Counted from the first letter of the stretch, positions 25,014 to 35,054 are shown. The stretch: DNA of 64,000 nt from Flavobacteriaceae bacterium S0862 (GCA_023015825.1 JALKAW010000003.1:62001-126000); one strand, 5' to 3'. Notes: a model not told the origin generated them from the sequence alone. Program-made: numbers and translations.

Positions 25014-27476
25014 ATGGAATTATTAGTAAAATTTTTACCTCTTTTTGGAGTTTTAGCCTTGATTTTTGTTTTTATAAAAAGCGGTTGGGTTTCAAAACAA
25101 GAAGTTGGTGATGCAAAAATGGCACGTATTGCCAAAAATATTGCAGATGGTGCAATGGCCTTTTTAAAAGCTGAATACAAAGTTCTAGCAATTTTTGTGG
25201 TAGCAGTGGCTATCTTATTGTTCTTTAAAGGGAGCTCAGAAGAAGGATCAAACGGAATGGTAGCTTTATCATTTATTGTAGGAGCTATTTGTTCTGCACT
25301 AGCTGGATTTATTGGGATGAAGGTTGCAACCAAAGCAAATGTTAGAACGACACAAGCTGCTCGTACATCCTTAGGAAGAGCCTTAGAAGTTGCTTTTGCT
25401 GGAGGCTCTGTAATGGGATTAGGCGTTGTAGGCTTAGGTATTTTAGGTTTAAGTGGCTTATTTATGCTATATCAAAGTATGTGGCCAGGAGCTGAAAATT
25501 TATCAATGGTATTAAATGTCCTTTCTGGTTTCTCATTAGGAGCATCATCCATAGCATTATTTGCTCGTGTAGGTGGAGGTATTTATACTAAGGCTGCCGA
25601 TGTTGGAGCTGATTTAGTAGGTAAAGTTGAAGCTGGTATTCCAGAAGATCATCCTTTAAACCCTGCAACTATTGCAGATAATGTTGGAGATAACGTTGGT
25701 GATGTTGCTGGTATGGGAGCCGATTTATTTGAATCGTATGTAGGATCTATTATAGGTACTATGGTATTAGGAGCTTTTATTTTAACGCCAGAGTTTGATG
25801 GCTTAGGAGCTGTGTACTTACCTTTAGTTCTTGGAGCTGTAGGTATTATAATGTCTATTCTAGGGACATTTTTTGTAAAAGTAAAAGATGGAGGAAATCC
25901 ACAAACAGCATTAAATATTGGTGAATTTGGTTCAGCAGCATTAATGGTTGTTGCATCTTATTTCATAATTAATTCATTAATTCCAGAATCTGTAGAAGGA
26001 TTACCATTTGGAGCTATGGGTGTGTTTTGGGCAACAATAGCTGGTTTAGTTGCTGGATTGGGTGTTGGAAAAATAACTGAGTACTATACAGCGACTGGTA
26101 AAAAACCTGTAATGTCTATTGTAAAGCAATCTGAAACAGGATCTGCAACAAATATTATTGCTGGTTTAGGTGTTGGTATGATGTCTACTGCTATTCCAAT
26201 TCTTTTGATTGCTACTGCTATTATGGTATCACATCATTTTGCAGGATTATATGGTATTGCCATTGCTGCTGTTGGGATGTTAGCAAATACAGGAATCCAG
26301 TTAGCTGTAGATGCTTATGGCCCAATTTGTGATAATGCTGGTGGTATTGCTGAAATGGCAGAATTGCCAAGTGAAGTACGTGAACGTACAGATAAATTAG
26401 ATGCTGTTGGTAATACAACTGCAGCTGTTGGTAAAGGCTTTGCAATTGCTTCGGCTGCATTAACAGCTTTAGCATTATTTGCGGCTTTTATGAAGACTGC
26501 TGGTGTAATTGCGATTGATGTATCACAGCCAAAAATTATGGCTGGATTATTAGTTGGTGGTATGTTACCATTTGTTTTCTCTGCATTATCTATGAATGCT
26601 GTAGGTAGGGCTGCGATGGCAATGATTGAAGAAGTACGTCGCCAGTTTAGAGATATACCTCAATTAAAAGCTGCTTTAGAAGTAATGCGTAAATATGATA
26701 GTGATATGTCAAAAGCATCTGATGCAGATAGAAAAATATTTGATGCAGCAGATGGAGTTGCAGATTACGGAAAATGTATTGACATTTCTACTAAGGCATC
26801 TATTAAAGAAATGGTATTACCAGGTTTATTGGCAATTGTTGTTCCAGTAGCTGTAGGATTTATAGGAGGAGCTGAAATGTTAGGAGGATTACTTGCAGGT
26901 GTAACTACTTGTGGTGTGCTTATGGCAATCTTCCAATCTAATGCTGGAGGTGCTTGGGATAATGCTAAGAAAACTATAGAAGAAGAAGGTAGAAAAGGGA
27001 CAGATGCACATAAAGCAGCTGTTGTTGGCGATACAGTAGGAGATCCATTTAAAGATACGTCTGGGCCATCATTAAACATTCTGTTAAAATTGATGTCGGT
27101 TGTTGCATTAGTTATTGCACCTAGTATTGCTTTAACTGGAGACAGTGCTTATGCTGTTGAAGCAAATGAAAAAGTTTGGATTGATGAAGATGGTAAAAAA
27201 CATGTTGTTAAAGGAGATATGGCAATGCTAACTGAAGAAGCTGAAAAGATTGTAAAAGTTAACATCGAAAAGAATGACGATGGTACAGCAAAAGCAACCG
27301 TGACTACAACAACTACTAAAGATGGCGAAACAACTACTGAAGATAAAGTATACGAAGGTACTTTAGAAGAAGTTAAAGCGCAGTTAGATGCTCTTGAAGA
27401 TGTTGAAGGAAAGATGAAAGGAAAGAAGAAGTTGATTAAAAAAGTAATTGAAGAAGTAGAAGAAGAAAAAAACTAA
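25014..27476 (+). CDS. hppA: Membrane-bound ion-pumping pyrophosphatase, K+-dependent type
   Basis: An integral membrane protein with about 16 helices that couples pyrophosphate hydrolysis to H+ and/or Na+ export. The substrate-binding block [19 protein letters not shown] lies at about 222-240 and the second aspartate-rich block ([20 protein letters not shown]) near 680-695. [10 protein letters not shown] at 466-475 has Ala470 where K+-independent enzymes have Lys, pointing to the K+-dependent subclass. H+ versus Na+ specificity was not resolved. The normal helix bundle ends near residue 705. About 110 further residues ([16 protein letters not shown]... to [12 protein letters not shown]) form a charged, repeat-poor C-terminal tail unlike the core family. 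Confidence 0.95.
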   Translation: MELLVKFLPLFGVLALIFVFIKSGWVSKQEVGDAKMARIAKNIADGAMAFLKAEYKVLAIFVVAVAILLFFKGSSEEGSNGMVALSFIVGAICSALAGFIGMKVATKANVRTTQAARTSLGRALEVAFAGGSVMGLGVVGLGILGLSGLFMLYQSMWPGAENLSMVLNVLSGFSLGASSIALFARVGGGIYTKAADVGADLVGKVEAGIPEDHPLNPATIADNVGDNVGDVAGMGADLFESYVGSIIGTMVLGAFILTPEFDGLGAVYLPLVLGAVGIIMSILGTFFVKVKDGGNPQTALNIGEFGSAALMVVASYFIINSLIPESVEGLPFGAMGVFWATIAGLVAGLGVGKITEYYTATGKKPVMSIVKQSETGSATNIIAGLGVGMMSTAIPILLIATAIMVSHHFAGLYGIAIAAVGMLANTGIQLAVDAYGPICDNAGGIAEMAELPSEVRERTDKLDAVGNTTAAVGKGFAIASAALTALALFAAFMKTAGVIAIDVSQPKIMAGLLVGGMLPFVFSALSMNAVGRAAMAMIEEVRRQFRDIPQLKAALEVMRKYDSDMSKASDADRKIFDAADGVADYGKCIDISTKASIKEMVLPGLLAIVVPVAVGFIGGAEMLGGLLAGVTTCGVLMAIFQSNAGGAWDNAKKTIEEEGRKGTDAHKAAVVGDTVGDPFKDTSGPSLNILLKLMSVVALVIAPSIALTGDSAYAVEANEKVWIDEDGKKHVVKGDMAMLTEEAEKIVKVNIEKNDDGTAKATVTTTTTKDGETTTEDKVYEGTLEEVKAQLDALEDVEGKMKGKKKLIKKVIEEVEEEKN

Positions 27477-27497
27477 TTTTATACTTCATTTATAAAT

Positions 27498-27526
27498 AAA
27501 AAACCACGCTATTAGCGTGGTTTTTT
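27498..27526 (+). terminator. Intrinsic terminator after hppA
   Basis: A 12-bp perfect stem (AAAAAACCACGC with GCGTGGTTTTTT), 5-base loop TATTA. It is nearly identical to the terminator at 28688-28716. Confidence 0.93.
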
Positions 27527-27565
27527 ATTTTCGATAAGATTCAATTTTTCACACTTAATTATTTT

Positions 27566-27573
27566 TAAATTTG
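27566..27573 (+). promoter_or_regulatory. Candidate -7 box of the phosphatase-like lipoprotein gene
   Basis: TAAATTTG, an exact TAnnTTTG match, ending 23 bases before the ATG at 27597; no clear -33 TTG. Confidence 0.4.
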
Positions 27574-27596
27574 AACTACATTCTAAAAACGTCAAA

Positions 27597-28685
27597 ATGA
27601 AAAGATTTTTTTTATTACTTTTTATAATTCTCACAAGTTGTAAATCAACAACGGATCAAGAAATTAGCGATACTAATGAACAACACGTTATCTTGATTAC
27701 GTTAGATGGATTTAGATGGCAAGAATTGTTTACAGGAATAGATGAAGATTTAATGGTCAATAAAGATTTTTCTAGTGATACTTCAAGGTTAAGGAAGCTT
27801 TTCTGGAAAGAGACGCCTCAAGAAAGGCGTAAAGCATTATTACCTTTTATTTGGGAGGCTGTTCCTAAATTAGGTCAAATACATGGTAATAGAATATTGG
27901 GTAGTCATGTTAATCTCACCAATTCCTTTTGGTTTTCTTATCCAGGGTATAATGAAATTCTCTCTGGGAATGCTGATGATGATAGAATACAAAGTAATGA
28001 CAAAATACCAAATCCAAATAGAACTATTTTGGAGATAGCTAATGCAGATGAACGTTACAAAGGTAAAGTTGGTGCTTTTGCAAGTTGGGATGTGTTTCCA
28101 TATATAATAAACGAAGAGCGTAGTGGAGTGTCTGTAAATGCAGGCTTCGATTTAGCTGAAGGAGCTTCCTTAACTAGTAACGAGGCCTATTTAAATAAGT
28201 TACAAGAAGCAACACCTAGTCCGTGGAGTACTGTTAGATTAGATGTGTTTACACATCATTTTGCTTTAGAATATCTAAAAAAAGCACATCCAAGTTTGGT
28301 ATATATTTCTTATGGTGAAACAGATGATTTTGCTCATGATGGAAATTATGATGCTTATCTAAAATCGGCAAATACGACTGACGGATTTATTAAAGAGTTA
28401 TGGGAGTATACTCAAAATGATACTATTTATAAAGATAAAACAACCTTTATCATTACTACAGATCATGGACGTGGAACACAACCAATTGAAACCTGGAGAG
28501 GCCATGGCTCAAGTGTAGATGGTGCAGATGAGGTTTGGCTTATCGCTTTTGGAGCAGGGATAAAGCCTTTAGGTGAAATTACTCAAGGTGAACAATTGTA
28601 TTCTAATCAAATTGCAAGTACCGTTGCGCAATTATTAAAACTAGATTTTGAATCTAGTAACGTACCAATTAGTTTAAAAGATTAA
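27597..28685 (+). CDS. Alkaline-phosphatase-superfamily lipoprotein
   Basis: A 362-residue periplasmic lipoprotein with lipobox LTSC (Cys15). It shows alkaline phosphatase/phosphodiesterase superfamily metal motifs in order: ITLDGFRWQELF, NSFWFSYPGYNEILSG where the nucleophile is expected, YGETDDFAHDGNYDAY, ITTDHGRGTQPIETWRGHG. The final Asp-His-Gly and His-Gly pairs are metal ligands. It may hydrolyse phosphate mono- or diesters; sulfatase activity is less likely because no sulfatase signature is seen. It is a single-gene transcript framed by two almost identical terminators. Confidence 0.82.
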   Translation: MKRFFLLLFIILTSCKSTTDQEISDTNEQHVILITLDGFRWQELFTGIDEDLMVNKDFSSDTSRLRKLFWKETPQERRKALLPFIWEAVPKLGQIHGNRILGSHVNLTNSFWFSYPGYNEILSGNADDDRIQSNDKIPNPNRTILEIANADERYKGKVGAFASWDVFPYIINEERSGVSVNAGFDLAEGASLTSNEAYLNKLQEATPSPWSTVRLDVFTHHFALEYLKKAHPSLVYISYGETDDFAHDGNYDAYLKSANTTDGFIKELWEYTQNDTIYKDKTTFIITTDHGRGTQPIETWRGHGSSVDGADEVWLIAFGAGIKPLGEITQGEQLYSNQIASTVAQLLKLDFESSNVPISLKD

Positions 28686-28687
28686 AT

Positions 28688-28716
28688 AAAAAACCACGCT
28701 ATTTGCGTGGTTTTTT
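28688..28716. terminator. Intrinsic terminator between convergent genes
   Basis: A 12-bp stem (AAAAAACCACGC with GCGTGGTTTTTT), loop TATTT; T-runs on both strands, so it can serve the plus-strand phosphatase gene and the minus-strand S9 peptidase gene that ends at 28736. Confidence 0.93.
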
Positions 28717-28735
28717 ATTATCTAAGAATTTGAGT

Positions 28736-31252
28736 TTAGTCGTTTTTAGGTGTCTCTCTATTCATTTCAGTAAAATCTACTTCATTTGGGCCAACACCTA
28801 ATAAGTGTTCGCTAAAATAATCGGCTTTTTGCCAAAAGAAATACTCAGTCATGTTTCCATAACCATGACGTTGTGTTGGGAATAAGAAAAAGTCGAAACG
28901 CTTGTTGGCTTTTATTAAGGCATTTGCCATTCTAATGGTTCCAGCTGGATGTACATTATTATCAATATCACCAGTTGTTAACATTAAATGTCCTTTTAAA
29001 TTTGCTGCTAACGATTGGTTCTTGTCAATCATATATTTGTAGCTAATTTTTCCGTCAGCATCTTTTTCTTCTTTAATTCCGTGATGCGTTTCACTCCACC
29101 AACTATTATAAACAGTGTTGTCATGATTTCCTGAGGATGATACTGCAGCTTTAAAGAAATCTGGATATACTAACATGGCGGCAGTACTCATAAATCCACC
29201 ACCTGAGTGACCAAAAATACCTACTTTTTCAATATCAATAAATGAATGTTTATCTGCTAATTGTTCTGCAACATATTTTTTATCAGCCAAACCATAGTCT
29301 CTTAAATTATTGTAGCCATAGGTGTGATACCATTTAGAACGTGCAGGATGACCACCACGATTTCCTAAAGTAACCACAATAAACCCAACTTGAGCTAAAC
29401 GATCGGTTCTGTTCATTCTAGCAGAAAATGATTTATTTACTGCTTCCGTTTGTGGTCCAGGATATACATATTGAATTAATGGGTATTTTTTGTTTTCATC
29501 AAAATCAAATGGCTTATACATAACGCCATAAATATCCGTAATACCATCGTCTGCTTTAAATTTAAATGGTTCTGGGAATTGGTAGCCTGTTGCCATTAAT
29601 TGCGATAAATCGGCTTCTTCTAGTTTCATTACTAATGCACCAGTATTACTTCTCAACTCAGATTTAGGTATGGTATTCACTCTTGAAAAATTACTTACAA
29701 AATACTTTCTAGAGTCGGATACATCAACGTCACTATTAAAATCGCCTGAATTTAAACTTTTAAACCCAGTACCATTAAGGTTAATTCGGTATAAATGTGC
29801 ATAGTATGGATCTTCATTTTTATCGACGCCATTGGCTGTAAAATATACCACTCGCTCTTTTTCATCGATACCTTGAAACGTATCAATGTGAAATTCACCA
29901 CTCGTAACTTGACGTTTTAAGTTTCCGTTTGCATCGTATAAATAGTAATGACCCCAACCATCTCTTTCAGACCAGAATAAAATTTCAGATTCATTATTGA
30001 ATAATCTAATGCTTTTTCCTCTACTTTCTATGTAAGTGTTAAAGTGTTCTTCAATTAAAGTAGTGACTTCACCTGTATTAATATCTGCTACATGTATATC
30101 GTATCGCTTCCTATCTCTACTAGTTGTATTAAAGTATACTTTTCCTTTTTTAGAAAGTAATAAAGCAGGTTTATGTTTGCTATCATTATTTTTCTTATAC
30201 CTATGAGAAAATAAACCAACACTTTGTTGTACAGTAGTGTCTAATTTTACTTGAATCATGTTTTTTGTTGGGATATCAAAAATCTCGATGTATGGCTTAT
30301 AGAATTCTTGCTCACCAGCCATGTGGTATTTATAGGTTTCAAGAGTAGGACGATCTTTTGTTGCCGAATTTATCACCCAAAGATCTTTTATATGTCTTGA
30401 ATCTGTTTTTTGGAGTACAAACTTTTTCGAATCGTGGGACCACAAACCAAAAATACCTTTTCTTTTATCCTTGTTTTTTTCTTTGTCTACATTATTTTCT
30501 CTTCCGCCTCCATAGCCAAAGTTTTCCTCGCCATCTTTAGTCCATTGGTGTTCCACAATAGTAGAATCTTTTTCATCTTCAACTGCTTTTAAGAAATTCT
30601 CTTTATCCATCCAATACAGGTTGTGTTTTTTGGAGAATAATACAATAGAACTATCTGGTGCCACATTGGCCCAACGTATACGTTTTTCATCATCTTTAGA
30701 ATTATCAATGATAGTTAAACCATTTCCTCCAAGACGATATTCAAGATAATACACCTTTTTTTCCATTTTAGGCTTTTTCTTTTTGGCCTTTTTAGCTTTT
30801 GTAGAGTCTTGTTCTTTTTCTTCTTTTTCTTCTTTTTCGTCGTCTTTAGCTTCTACTTCTTCGGTTGAGGTTACCCTAAAACGAATGGCTGTTTCGTTTT
30901 TAACGAATTCAAAATCAAAACGTGGTAAGTGTTGTGCATCATATGGATCTTTAGTGATTTCGGTTAACCATTTTGCCATTTTTGCATTGTCGAACAATTT
31001 TGTTCTAGTACGCTTATCTGGATCTACAATGTAGTAGTTAGACCCATCGGTAGTTTTGTATTGATACCAAAAACGATTGCCAGTTTTTAGCCAATTAGGA
31101 CGTACTGTTGTAGAGTGCACTAATTTACCAAGGTTGTTTGGTGAATATTTTGCGGCTAATCTATAATTAGGGGTTGGTGTTTGACTTTCATCTTGAGCAA
31201 AAATGAAAGTTGTGCTTAAAATACATATAAGCAAGAATGTGAACTTTCTCAT
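28736..31252 (-). CDS. S9 family (dipeptidyl peptidase IV-like) peptidase
   Basis: An 838-residue secreted serine peptidase. Signal peptide MRKFTFLLICILSTTFIFAQ; an N-terminal DPPIV beta-propeller region follows; the C-terminal alpha/beta hydrolase has the catalytic Ser in GIFGHSGGGFMSTAAM, Asp in TTGDIDNNVHPAGT and His in PTQRHGYGN. It probably trims dipeptides from peptides in the periplasm. An inserted highly charged segment of Glu/Lys runs (KDDEKEEKEEKEQDSTKAKK) interrupts the propeller near residue 130-165. The frame is open 25 codons further upstream, but the signal peptide fixes the start at 31252. It is last in a minus-strand series that begins with the histidine kinase. Confidence 0.92.
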   Translation of the reverse strand: MRKFTFLLICILSTTFIFAQDESQTPTPNYRLAAKYSPNNLGKLVHSTTVRPNWLKTGNRFWYQYKTTDGSNYYIVDPDKRTRTKLFDNAKMAKWLTEITKDPYDAQHLPRFDFEFVKNETAIRFRVTSTEEVEAKDDEKEEKEEKEQDSTKAKKAKKKKPKMEKKVYYLEYRLGGNGLTIIDNSKDDEKRIRWANVAPDSSIVLFSKKHNLYWMDKENFLKAVEDEKDSTIVEHQWTKDGEENFGYGGGRENNVDKEKNKDKRKGIFGLWSHDSKKFVLQKTDSRHIKDLWVINSATKDRPTLETYKYHMAGEQEFYKPYIEIFDIPTKNMIQVKLDTTVQQSVGLFSHRYKKNNDSKHKPALLLSKKGKVYFNTTSRDRKRYDIHVADINTGEVTTLIEEHFNTYIESRGKSIRLFNNESEILFWSERDGWGHYYLYDANGNLKRQVTSGEFHIDTFQGIDEKERVVYFTANGVDKNEDPYYAHLYRINLNGTGFKSLNSGDFNSDVDVSDSRKYFVSNFSRVNTIPKSELRSNTGALVMKLEEADLSQLMATGYQFPEPFKFKADDGITDIYGVMYKPFDFDENKKYPLIQYVYPGPQTEAVNKSFSARMNRTDRLAQVGFIVVTLGNRGGHPARSKWYHTYGYNNLRDYGLADKKYVAEQLADKHSFIDIEKVGIFGHSGGGFMSTAAMLVYPDFFKAAVSSSGNHDNTVYNSWWSETHHGIKEEKDADGKISYKYMIDKNQSLAANLKGHLMLTTGDIDNNVHPAGTIRMANALIKANKRFDFFLFPTQRHGYGNMTEYFFWQKADYFSEHLLGVGPNEVDFTEMNRETPKND

Positions 31253-31335
31253 AATTTTTGGTTGGAAATTTATATAAACTTTAGTTTGAGTGACTAAAGT
31301 AATAAATCTAACCTTAAAAATGAGCAACTATTTTC

Positions 31336-31950
31336 TTAAAATAAACCGTGAATTTCGGCGTCGATAGTGTTTATGATGCTTCCTAAATCTTCAGGATTAT
31401 CTACAAAGTCTAGATTATCAACATCAATTATAAGTAATTTACCTTTGTCATAACCATGAATCCATGCTTCGTAACGTTCGTTAAGTCTACTTAAATAATC
31501 AATACTAATGGAGTTTTCGTAATCGCGACCTCGCTTATGAATTTGACTTACTAAATTTGGAATTGAGCTTCTTAAATAGATTAATAAATCTGGACCTTTT
31601 ACTAAAGATTCCATAAGCTGAAATAATGACGAATAGTTTTCAAAATCACGATTGGTCATTAATCCCATTGCATGTAGGTTGGGTGCAAAAATGTGTGCAT
31701 CTTCATAAATGGTTCTATCCTGGATAATTTCTTTTCCACTTTGGTGAATTTGTAAAACTTGACGAAAACGACTGTTTAAAAAATATACTTGAAGGTTAAA
31801 GCTCCAACGCTCCATTTGATTATAGAAATCATCCAAGTAAGGATTGTCAACGACATCTTCTAATTGAGCTTCCCATTTATAATGTTTTGCGAGTAATTTT
31901 GTGAGTGTAGTTTTTCCTGCGCCAATATTTCCTGCTACTGCAACGTGCAT
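31336..31950 (-). CDS. Deoxynucleoside kinase
   Basis: A 204-residue cytoplasmic kinase of the dNK/deoxyadenosine-deoxyguanosine kinase family, phosphorylating salvaged deoxynucleosides. The P-loop GNIGAGKTT is at 7-15, the substrate-binding LEDVVDNPYLDDFY and QDRTIYEDAHIFA (the DR-type catalytic motif) follow, and RGRDYENSISIDYLSRLNERYEAW is the lid region. Its start is 3 bases after the upstream propeller-like gene, indicating co-transcription. Exact base preference cannot be read. Confidence 0.92.
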   Translation of the reverse strand: MHVAVAGNIGAGKTTLTKLLAKHYKWEAQLEDVVDNPYLDDFYNQMERWSFNLQVYFLNSRFRQVLQIHQSGKEIIQDRTIYEDAHIFAPNLHAMGLMTNRDFENYSSLFQLMESLVKGPDLLIYLRSSIPNLVSQIHKRGRDYENSISIDYLSRLNERYEAWIHGYDKGKLLIIDVDNLDFVDNPEDLGSIINTIDAEIHGLF

Positions 31951-31953
31951 ATT

Positions 31954-32733
31954 TTATTCGTTTATTAGTTGGTATTGATGAAGCATTTCACCGTCGTAAA
32001 TATACAAGGTTTGATTGGTTACAAAAAACCGTTTTATTAACAATTTTGGTAAATCTAACTTAGTGATTTGGTTACTATTTTTAGATAATAAAAACAGGTT
32101 GTTATTGGATCTTAAAACTAAATTACCATTAGTTTCTGCTAATTGTTCAAAGCTATTATTTGGTTGTTTTGAGATGAGGCTCCCAAAATAATTATAGGTA
32201 TAAATATAAGAGTCGGTTAAAAGCCAGCAAAAGTTGTAATTACTTTTTAAATCTAATACGTTTCCATCTATTGGAAGTGTTTTGTGTTTTGTTTTATGGG
32301 TGATAAAATCAAAAAGCTCTAATTGTTGTGTATTATCATTAAAAATCCAAATGGCATTGTCATTGGCTGAAGAGATTTTTGTAACCATCCGGAAAGGTGT
32401 AAGCGAATTAAAATCTATCTTTTTTATCTCTGCTAATCGATTGTCGAGAATTACAACAGTATTAAAATCTTTGTAAAAAAGATTAATCTTTAACGGATTA
32501 AAAGCATTTATAGATGTAATATCCCCTAATTGTAAATTGCTATACTCAAAACTCCCTTTACTTCCTTTTGAGTAAAAGGTGTTATCACTAAAGCTATATT
32601 GTGTCCCAAATTTATCTATCTGGACAAGATCTTTACCTTCAAAATTATACTTGACTATCTGCTTCACAGGAATTTTTTCTTGAGCAAACAACGAAAAAGA
32701 AAGAATAATAAATATATACTTGGCGTAATTCAT
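31954..32733 (-). CDS. Exported propeller-like protein of unknown function
   Basis: A 259-residue protein with a signal peptide (MNYAKYIFIILSFSLFAQ). The rest consists of repeated short beta strands with patterns such as IWIFNDNTQQLELFD and LYIYDGEMLHQY, suggesting a beta-propeller-like fold. I do not recognise a named family or catalytic motif. The frame extends nine codons upstream, but the chosen start gives a clean signal peptide. It lies between the response regulator gene (34-base gap) and the deoxynucleoside kinase gene (3-base gap), so it is in the same transcription unit. Confidence 0.65.
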   Translation of the reverse strand: MNYAKYIFIILSFSLFAQEKIPVKQIVKYNFEGKDLVQIDKFGTQYSFSDNTFYSKGSKGSFEYSNLQLGDITSINAFNPLKINLFYKDFNTVVILDNRLAEIKKIDFNSLTPFRMVTKISSANDNAIWIFNDNTQQLELFDFITHKTKHKTLPIDGNVLDLKSNYNFCWLLTDSYIYTYNYFGSLISKQPNNSFEQLAETNGNLVLRSNNNLFLLSKNSNQITKLDLPKLLIKRFFVTNQTLYIYDGEMLHQYQLINE

Positions 32734-32767
32734 AACAGAATTGAAAAGTACAAAAATCAAACCATTT

Positions 32768-33451
32768 TTAGCAAATTAGTTTATAACCAAAACCACGAAC
32801 ATTTACAATTTGTATTCGCTCATCTTGTTTTAATTTTTTACGAAGCTTGGTTATAAAAACGTCCATGCTTCTAGCAGAAAAGAAATCGTCGGTTCCCCAA
32901 AGTTTATTTAAAATTAACGAACGATCTAAAACTTCGTTTTTATTTTTAATTAAATGAAATAGTAAATGAGATTCTCGATGTGTTAGTTGCACCTTATTTT
33001 CATCTTTATATTGAAGGGTTTGTTTTGGAAAAACGAAAGTAAAGTCACCTATTTTTAAAACATCTGATGTTTTTTGAAGTGTTGTTCGTTGCAGTAGATT
33101 ATGTATTCTAACGATAAGCTCTTCCATGCTAAAAGGCTTTTTTAAATAATCGTTTCCGCCAATGGTAAATCCTTCAACAACATCTTGAGTTTGAGATTTT
33201 GCGGTTAAAAAAATAATAGGAATACTGTTATCTTCCATTCTAATTTCTTTAGCGAGAGTAAAACCATCTTTTTTAGGCATCATCACATCAAGAACTAACA
33301 GTTCAGGCTGCTCTTTTTTGTAGGTTTCATAAGCTTTTTCACCATTATTGCAAAGCAAAACCTTGAAGTTTCTAGTTTCAAGACTTTCTTTAATTATTTG
33401 ACCTAAAGCTGGTTCGTCTTCGGCTAATAATATGGTGGTTATTTCAGGCAT
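32768..33451 (-). CDS. OmpR-family response regulator
   Basis: A 227-residue DNA-binding regulator. The receiver domain (1-120) has the acidic pocket AEDE, phospho-acceptor Asp55 in LVLDVMMPKKDG, Thr in IIFLTAKS and Lys in LKKPF. The C-terminal winged helix (about 130-227) shows LTHRESHLLFHLIKN, LWGTDDFFSARSMDVFITKLRKKL and NVRGFGYKL. Its start overlaps the end of the histidine kinase gene by 8 bases, so the two form a cognate pair. A probable binding site is the 10-bp tandem repeat at 34968-34993. Confidence 0.96.
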   Translation of the reverse strand: MPEITTILLAEDEPALGQIIKESLETRNFKVLLCNNGEKAYETYKKEQPELLVLDVMMPKKDGFTLAKEIRMEDNSIPIIFLTAKSQTQDVVEGFTIGGNDYLKKPFSMEELIVRIHNLLQRTTLQKTSDVLKIGDFTFVFPKQTLQYKDENKVQLTHRESHLLFHLIKNKNEVLDRSLILNKLWGTDDFFSARSMDVFITKLRKKLKQDERIQIVNVRGFGYKLIC

Positions 33452-34928
33452 TTGGCATTGTTATTTTAAAAGTTGTCCATCCATTGTTTAATTCTAAATC
33501 TATAGCGCCATTATGTTTTTCAATTATTTTTTTAGTGTAGTATAAGCCAATACCAAAGCCTTTTACATCGTGAGTGTTGCCTTTAGGTACTCTATAAAAT
33601 TTCTCAAATATTTTTTGTTTGCTGGAGTTGGTAAGTGAATTGCCATTATCTGAAATTGAAATTACAAAAGCATTACTATACTTAGAAAGTTCAATGCTAA
33701 TTTTTTCGCCTCCATATTTAATGGCATTATCTAAAACATTATTTATGGCATTTTCAAAATGAAATAAGTCAACCTTAGCTTCAAGGTTAGTTAATTCAGA
33801 ATTAAAAACAATCTCTTTCTCGGTTGATAGTTTGTGTTTGTTTATTAAAGTTTCAATAAGTGCAATTATGTTGTGTGTGTCTTTATTAAGCTCAATACTT
33901 TCACTGTCTAAAGCTGCTGTTTCTAAAAGTTTTTCAACCATCAAATTTAATTTAGAGAGTTGATTGCTAGACATGTTTAGATAGGATTGTGTTTTTTCTT
34001 TATCATTGATTACATCAAAGTTTTTAATACTTTCTAATGCGACTCCAATAGTAGCAATTGGCGTTTTAAATTCATGTGTAATATTGCTTATTAAGTCATT
34101 TTTAACTTCGGCAATTTGCTTTTGGTGTTTTATAATTTTTAAAAGATAAAAGAGACAGCTAATAACTGCTAAAACAAGTAAAACTGAAATAAGTATCCCA
34201 GTAAGATTTCGTTTCAATATTTCTTTAGTTGAATTAGAAAATCCAACGGATAAACTGCTGTGTGGTGGTAAAAATGGAGATTTTGAAATCGTGTATAAAT
34301 CTGATGAATCAATTATTTTTGACTCAATAGAGTCGGTATGCGTTTCTTTAAAAGATAAATCAAGTTGAAAATTTATATCTAAATTTTTTAGCTTGATTTC
34401 TTCATTAAAAATCGAGTCAATTTTTCGCAATTGTAATGAATCACTAGTTAATGAAACGATCACTTTAGAAGTTAGCATTTCAAAATCTCTAGTGATAATA
34501 GAATCACCTAAAACATTACGTATTCTTTTTCTTTTTAAAGTTGAATTTTCATCAATGGATTTAAAAAACGAATCAACGTTATCCCCTTTGTATAGCTTTA
34601 AGCCATTTTCAATTTCTAAATTAATGGAATCTAAAACACTAATGCCAGATCTTGCTATGTCTATATAGTGCATTACACTATCTATACTTTTGCTACCAAT
34701 TAGGCTATCTTTTAATGAAGACCTAAAAGCAAACCCATAAGTTTGTTCTTTTGCTAAATTGGTGTAATACTTCTCAACAGCATTATCTAAGCTAGACTGC
34801 ACATCATTAACCAACTGTTGCTTGTTATTCTGGTAATTTTTAAAATTCCAATACACTTGTATGGCTATCGTGCTAATAATTACAGCAACAATAGCGTACA
34901 AAATCCATTGGTATCTTTTGTCGTTCAT
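33444..34928 (-). CDS. Membrane sensor histidine kinase
   Basis: A 494-residue inner-membrane kinase. TM1 at about 8-27, a periplasmic sensor domain of about 210 residues (28-240) rich in Ser/Asp/Lys with no recognised fold, and TM2 at about 242-265. There is no obvious HAMP domain. The H-box is NDLISNITHEFKTP with His285; the catalytic domain has NVLDNAIKYGG (N box), SISDNGN (G1) and GFGIGLYYTKKI (G2). It phosphorylates the regulator encoded immediately downstream. Divergent from the GLPGLI/outer-membrane gene cluster, suggesting that cluster is its target, in the manner of envelope-sensing systems. Confidence 0.95.
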   Translation of the reverse strand: MNDKRYQWILYAIVAVIISTIAIQVYWNFKNYQNNKQQLVNDVQSSLDNAVEKYYTNLAKEQTYGFAFRSSLKDSLIGSKSIDSVMHYIDIARSGISVLDSINLEIENGLKLYKGDNVDSFFKSIDENSTLKRKRIRNVLGDSIITRDFEMLTSKVIVSLTSDSLQLRKIDSIFNEEIKLKNLDINFQLDLSFKETHTDSIESKIIDSSDLYTISKSPFLPPHSSLSVGFSNSTKEILKRNLTGILISVLLVLAVISCLFYLLKIIKHQKQIAEVKNDLISNITHEFKTPIATIGVALESIKNFDVINDKEKTQSYLNMSSNQLSKLNLMVEKLLETAALDSESIELNKDTHNIIALIETLINKHKLSTEKEIVFNSELTNLEAKVDLFHFENAINNVLDNAIKYGGEKISIELSKYSNAFVISISDNGNSLTNSSKQKIFEKFYRVPKGNTHDVKGFGIGLYYTKKIIEKHNGAIDLELNNGWTTFKITMPNA

Positions 34929-34967
34929 AATTCAAAAGTAAACGTTAAAAGCATATTAAACCAATCG

Positions 34968-34993
34968 GTTAACACTAGTTAACACTAGTTAAC
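34968..34993. promoter_or_regulatory. Tandem 10-bp repeats, candidate response-regulator operator
   Basis: GTTAACACTA occurs twice head to tail (34968-34977, 34978-34987), followed by a third GTTAAC. A 10-bp direct-repeat spacing puts sites on one face of the helix, as for OmpR/PhoB-type dimers. It lies in the 126-base divergent region, about 40 bases from the kinase ATG and about 22 bases upstream of a near-consensus -7 box (CATATTTG, 35016-35023) for the GLPGLI gene. Confidence 0.6.
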
Positions 34994-35054
34994 GGTAAAA
35001 TTGTAAATTGCTTGTCATATTTGTGACATCGAATTAGTAATCAAAAAAAATAAA

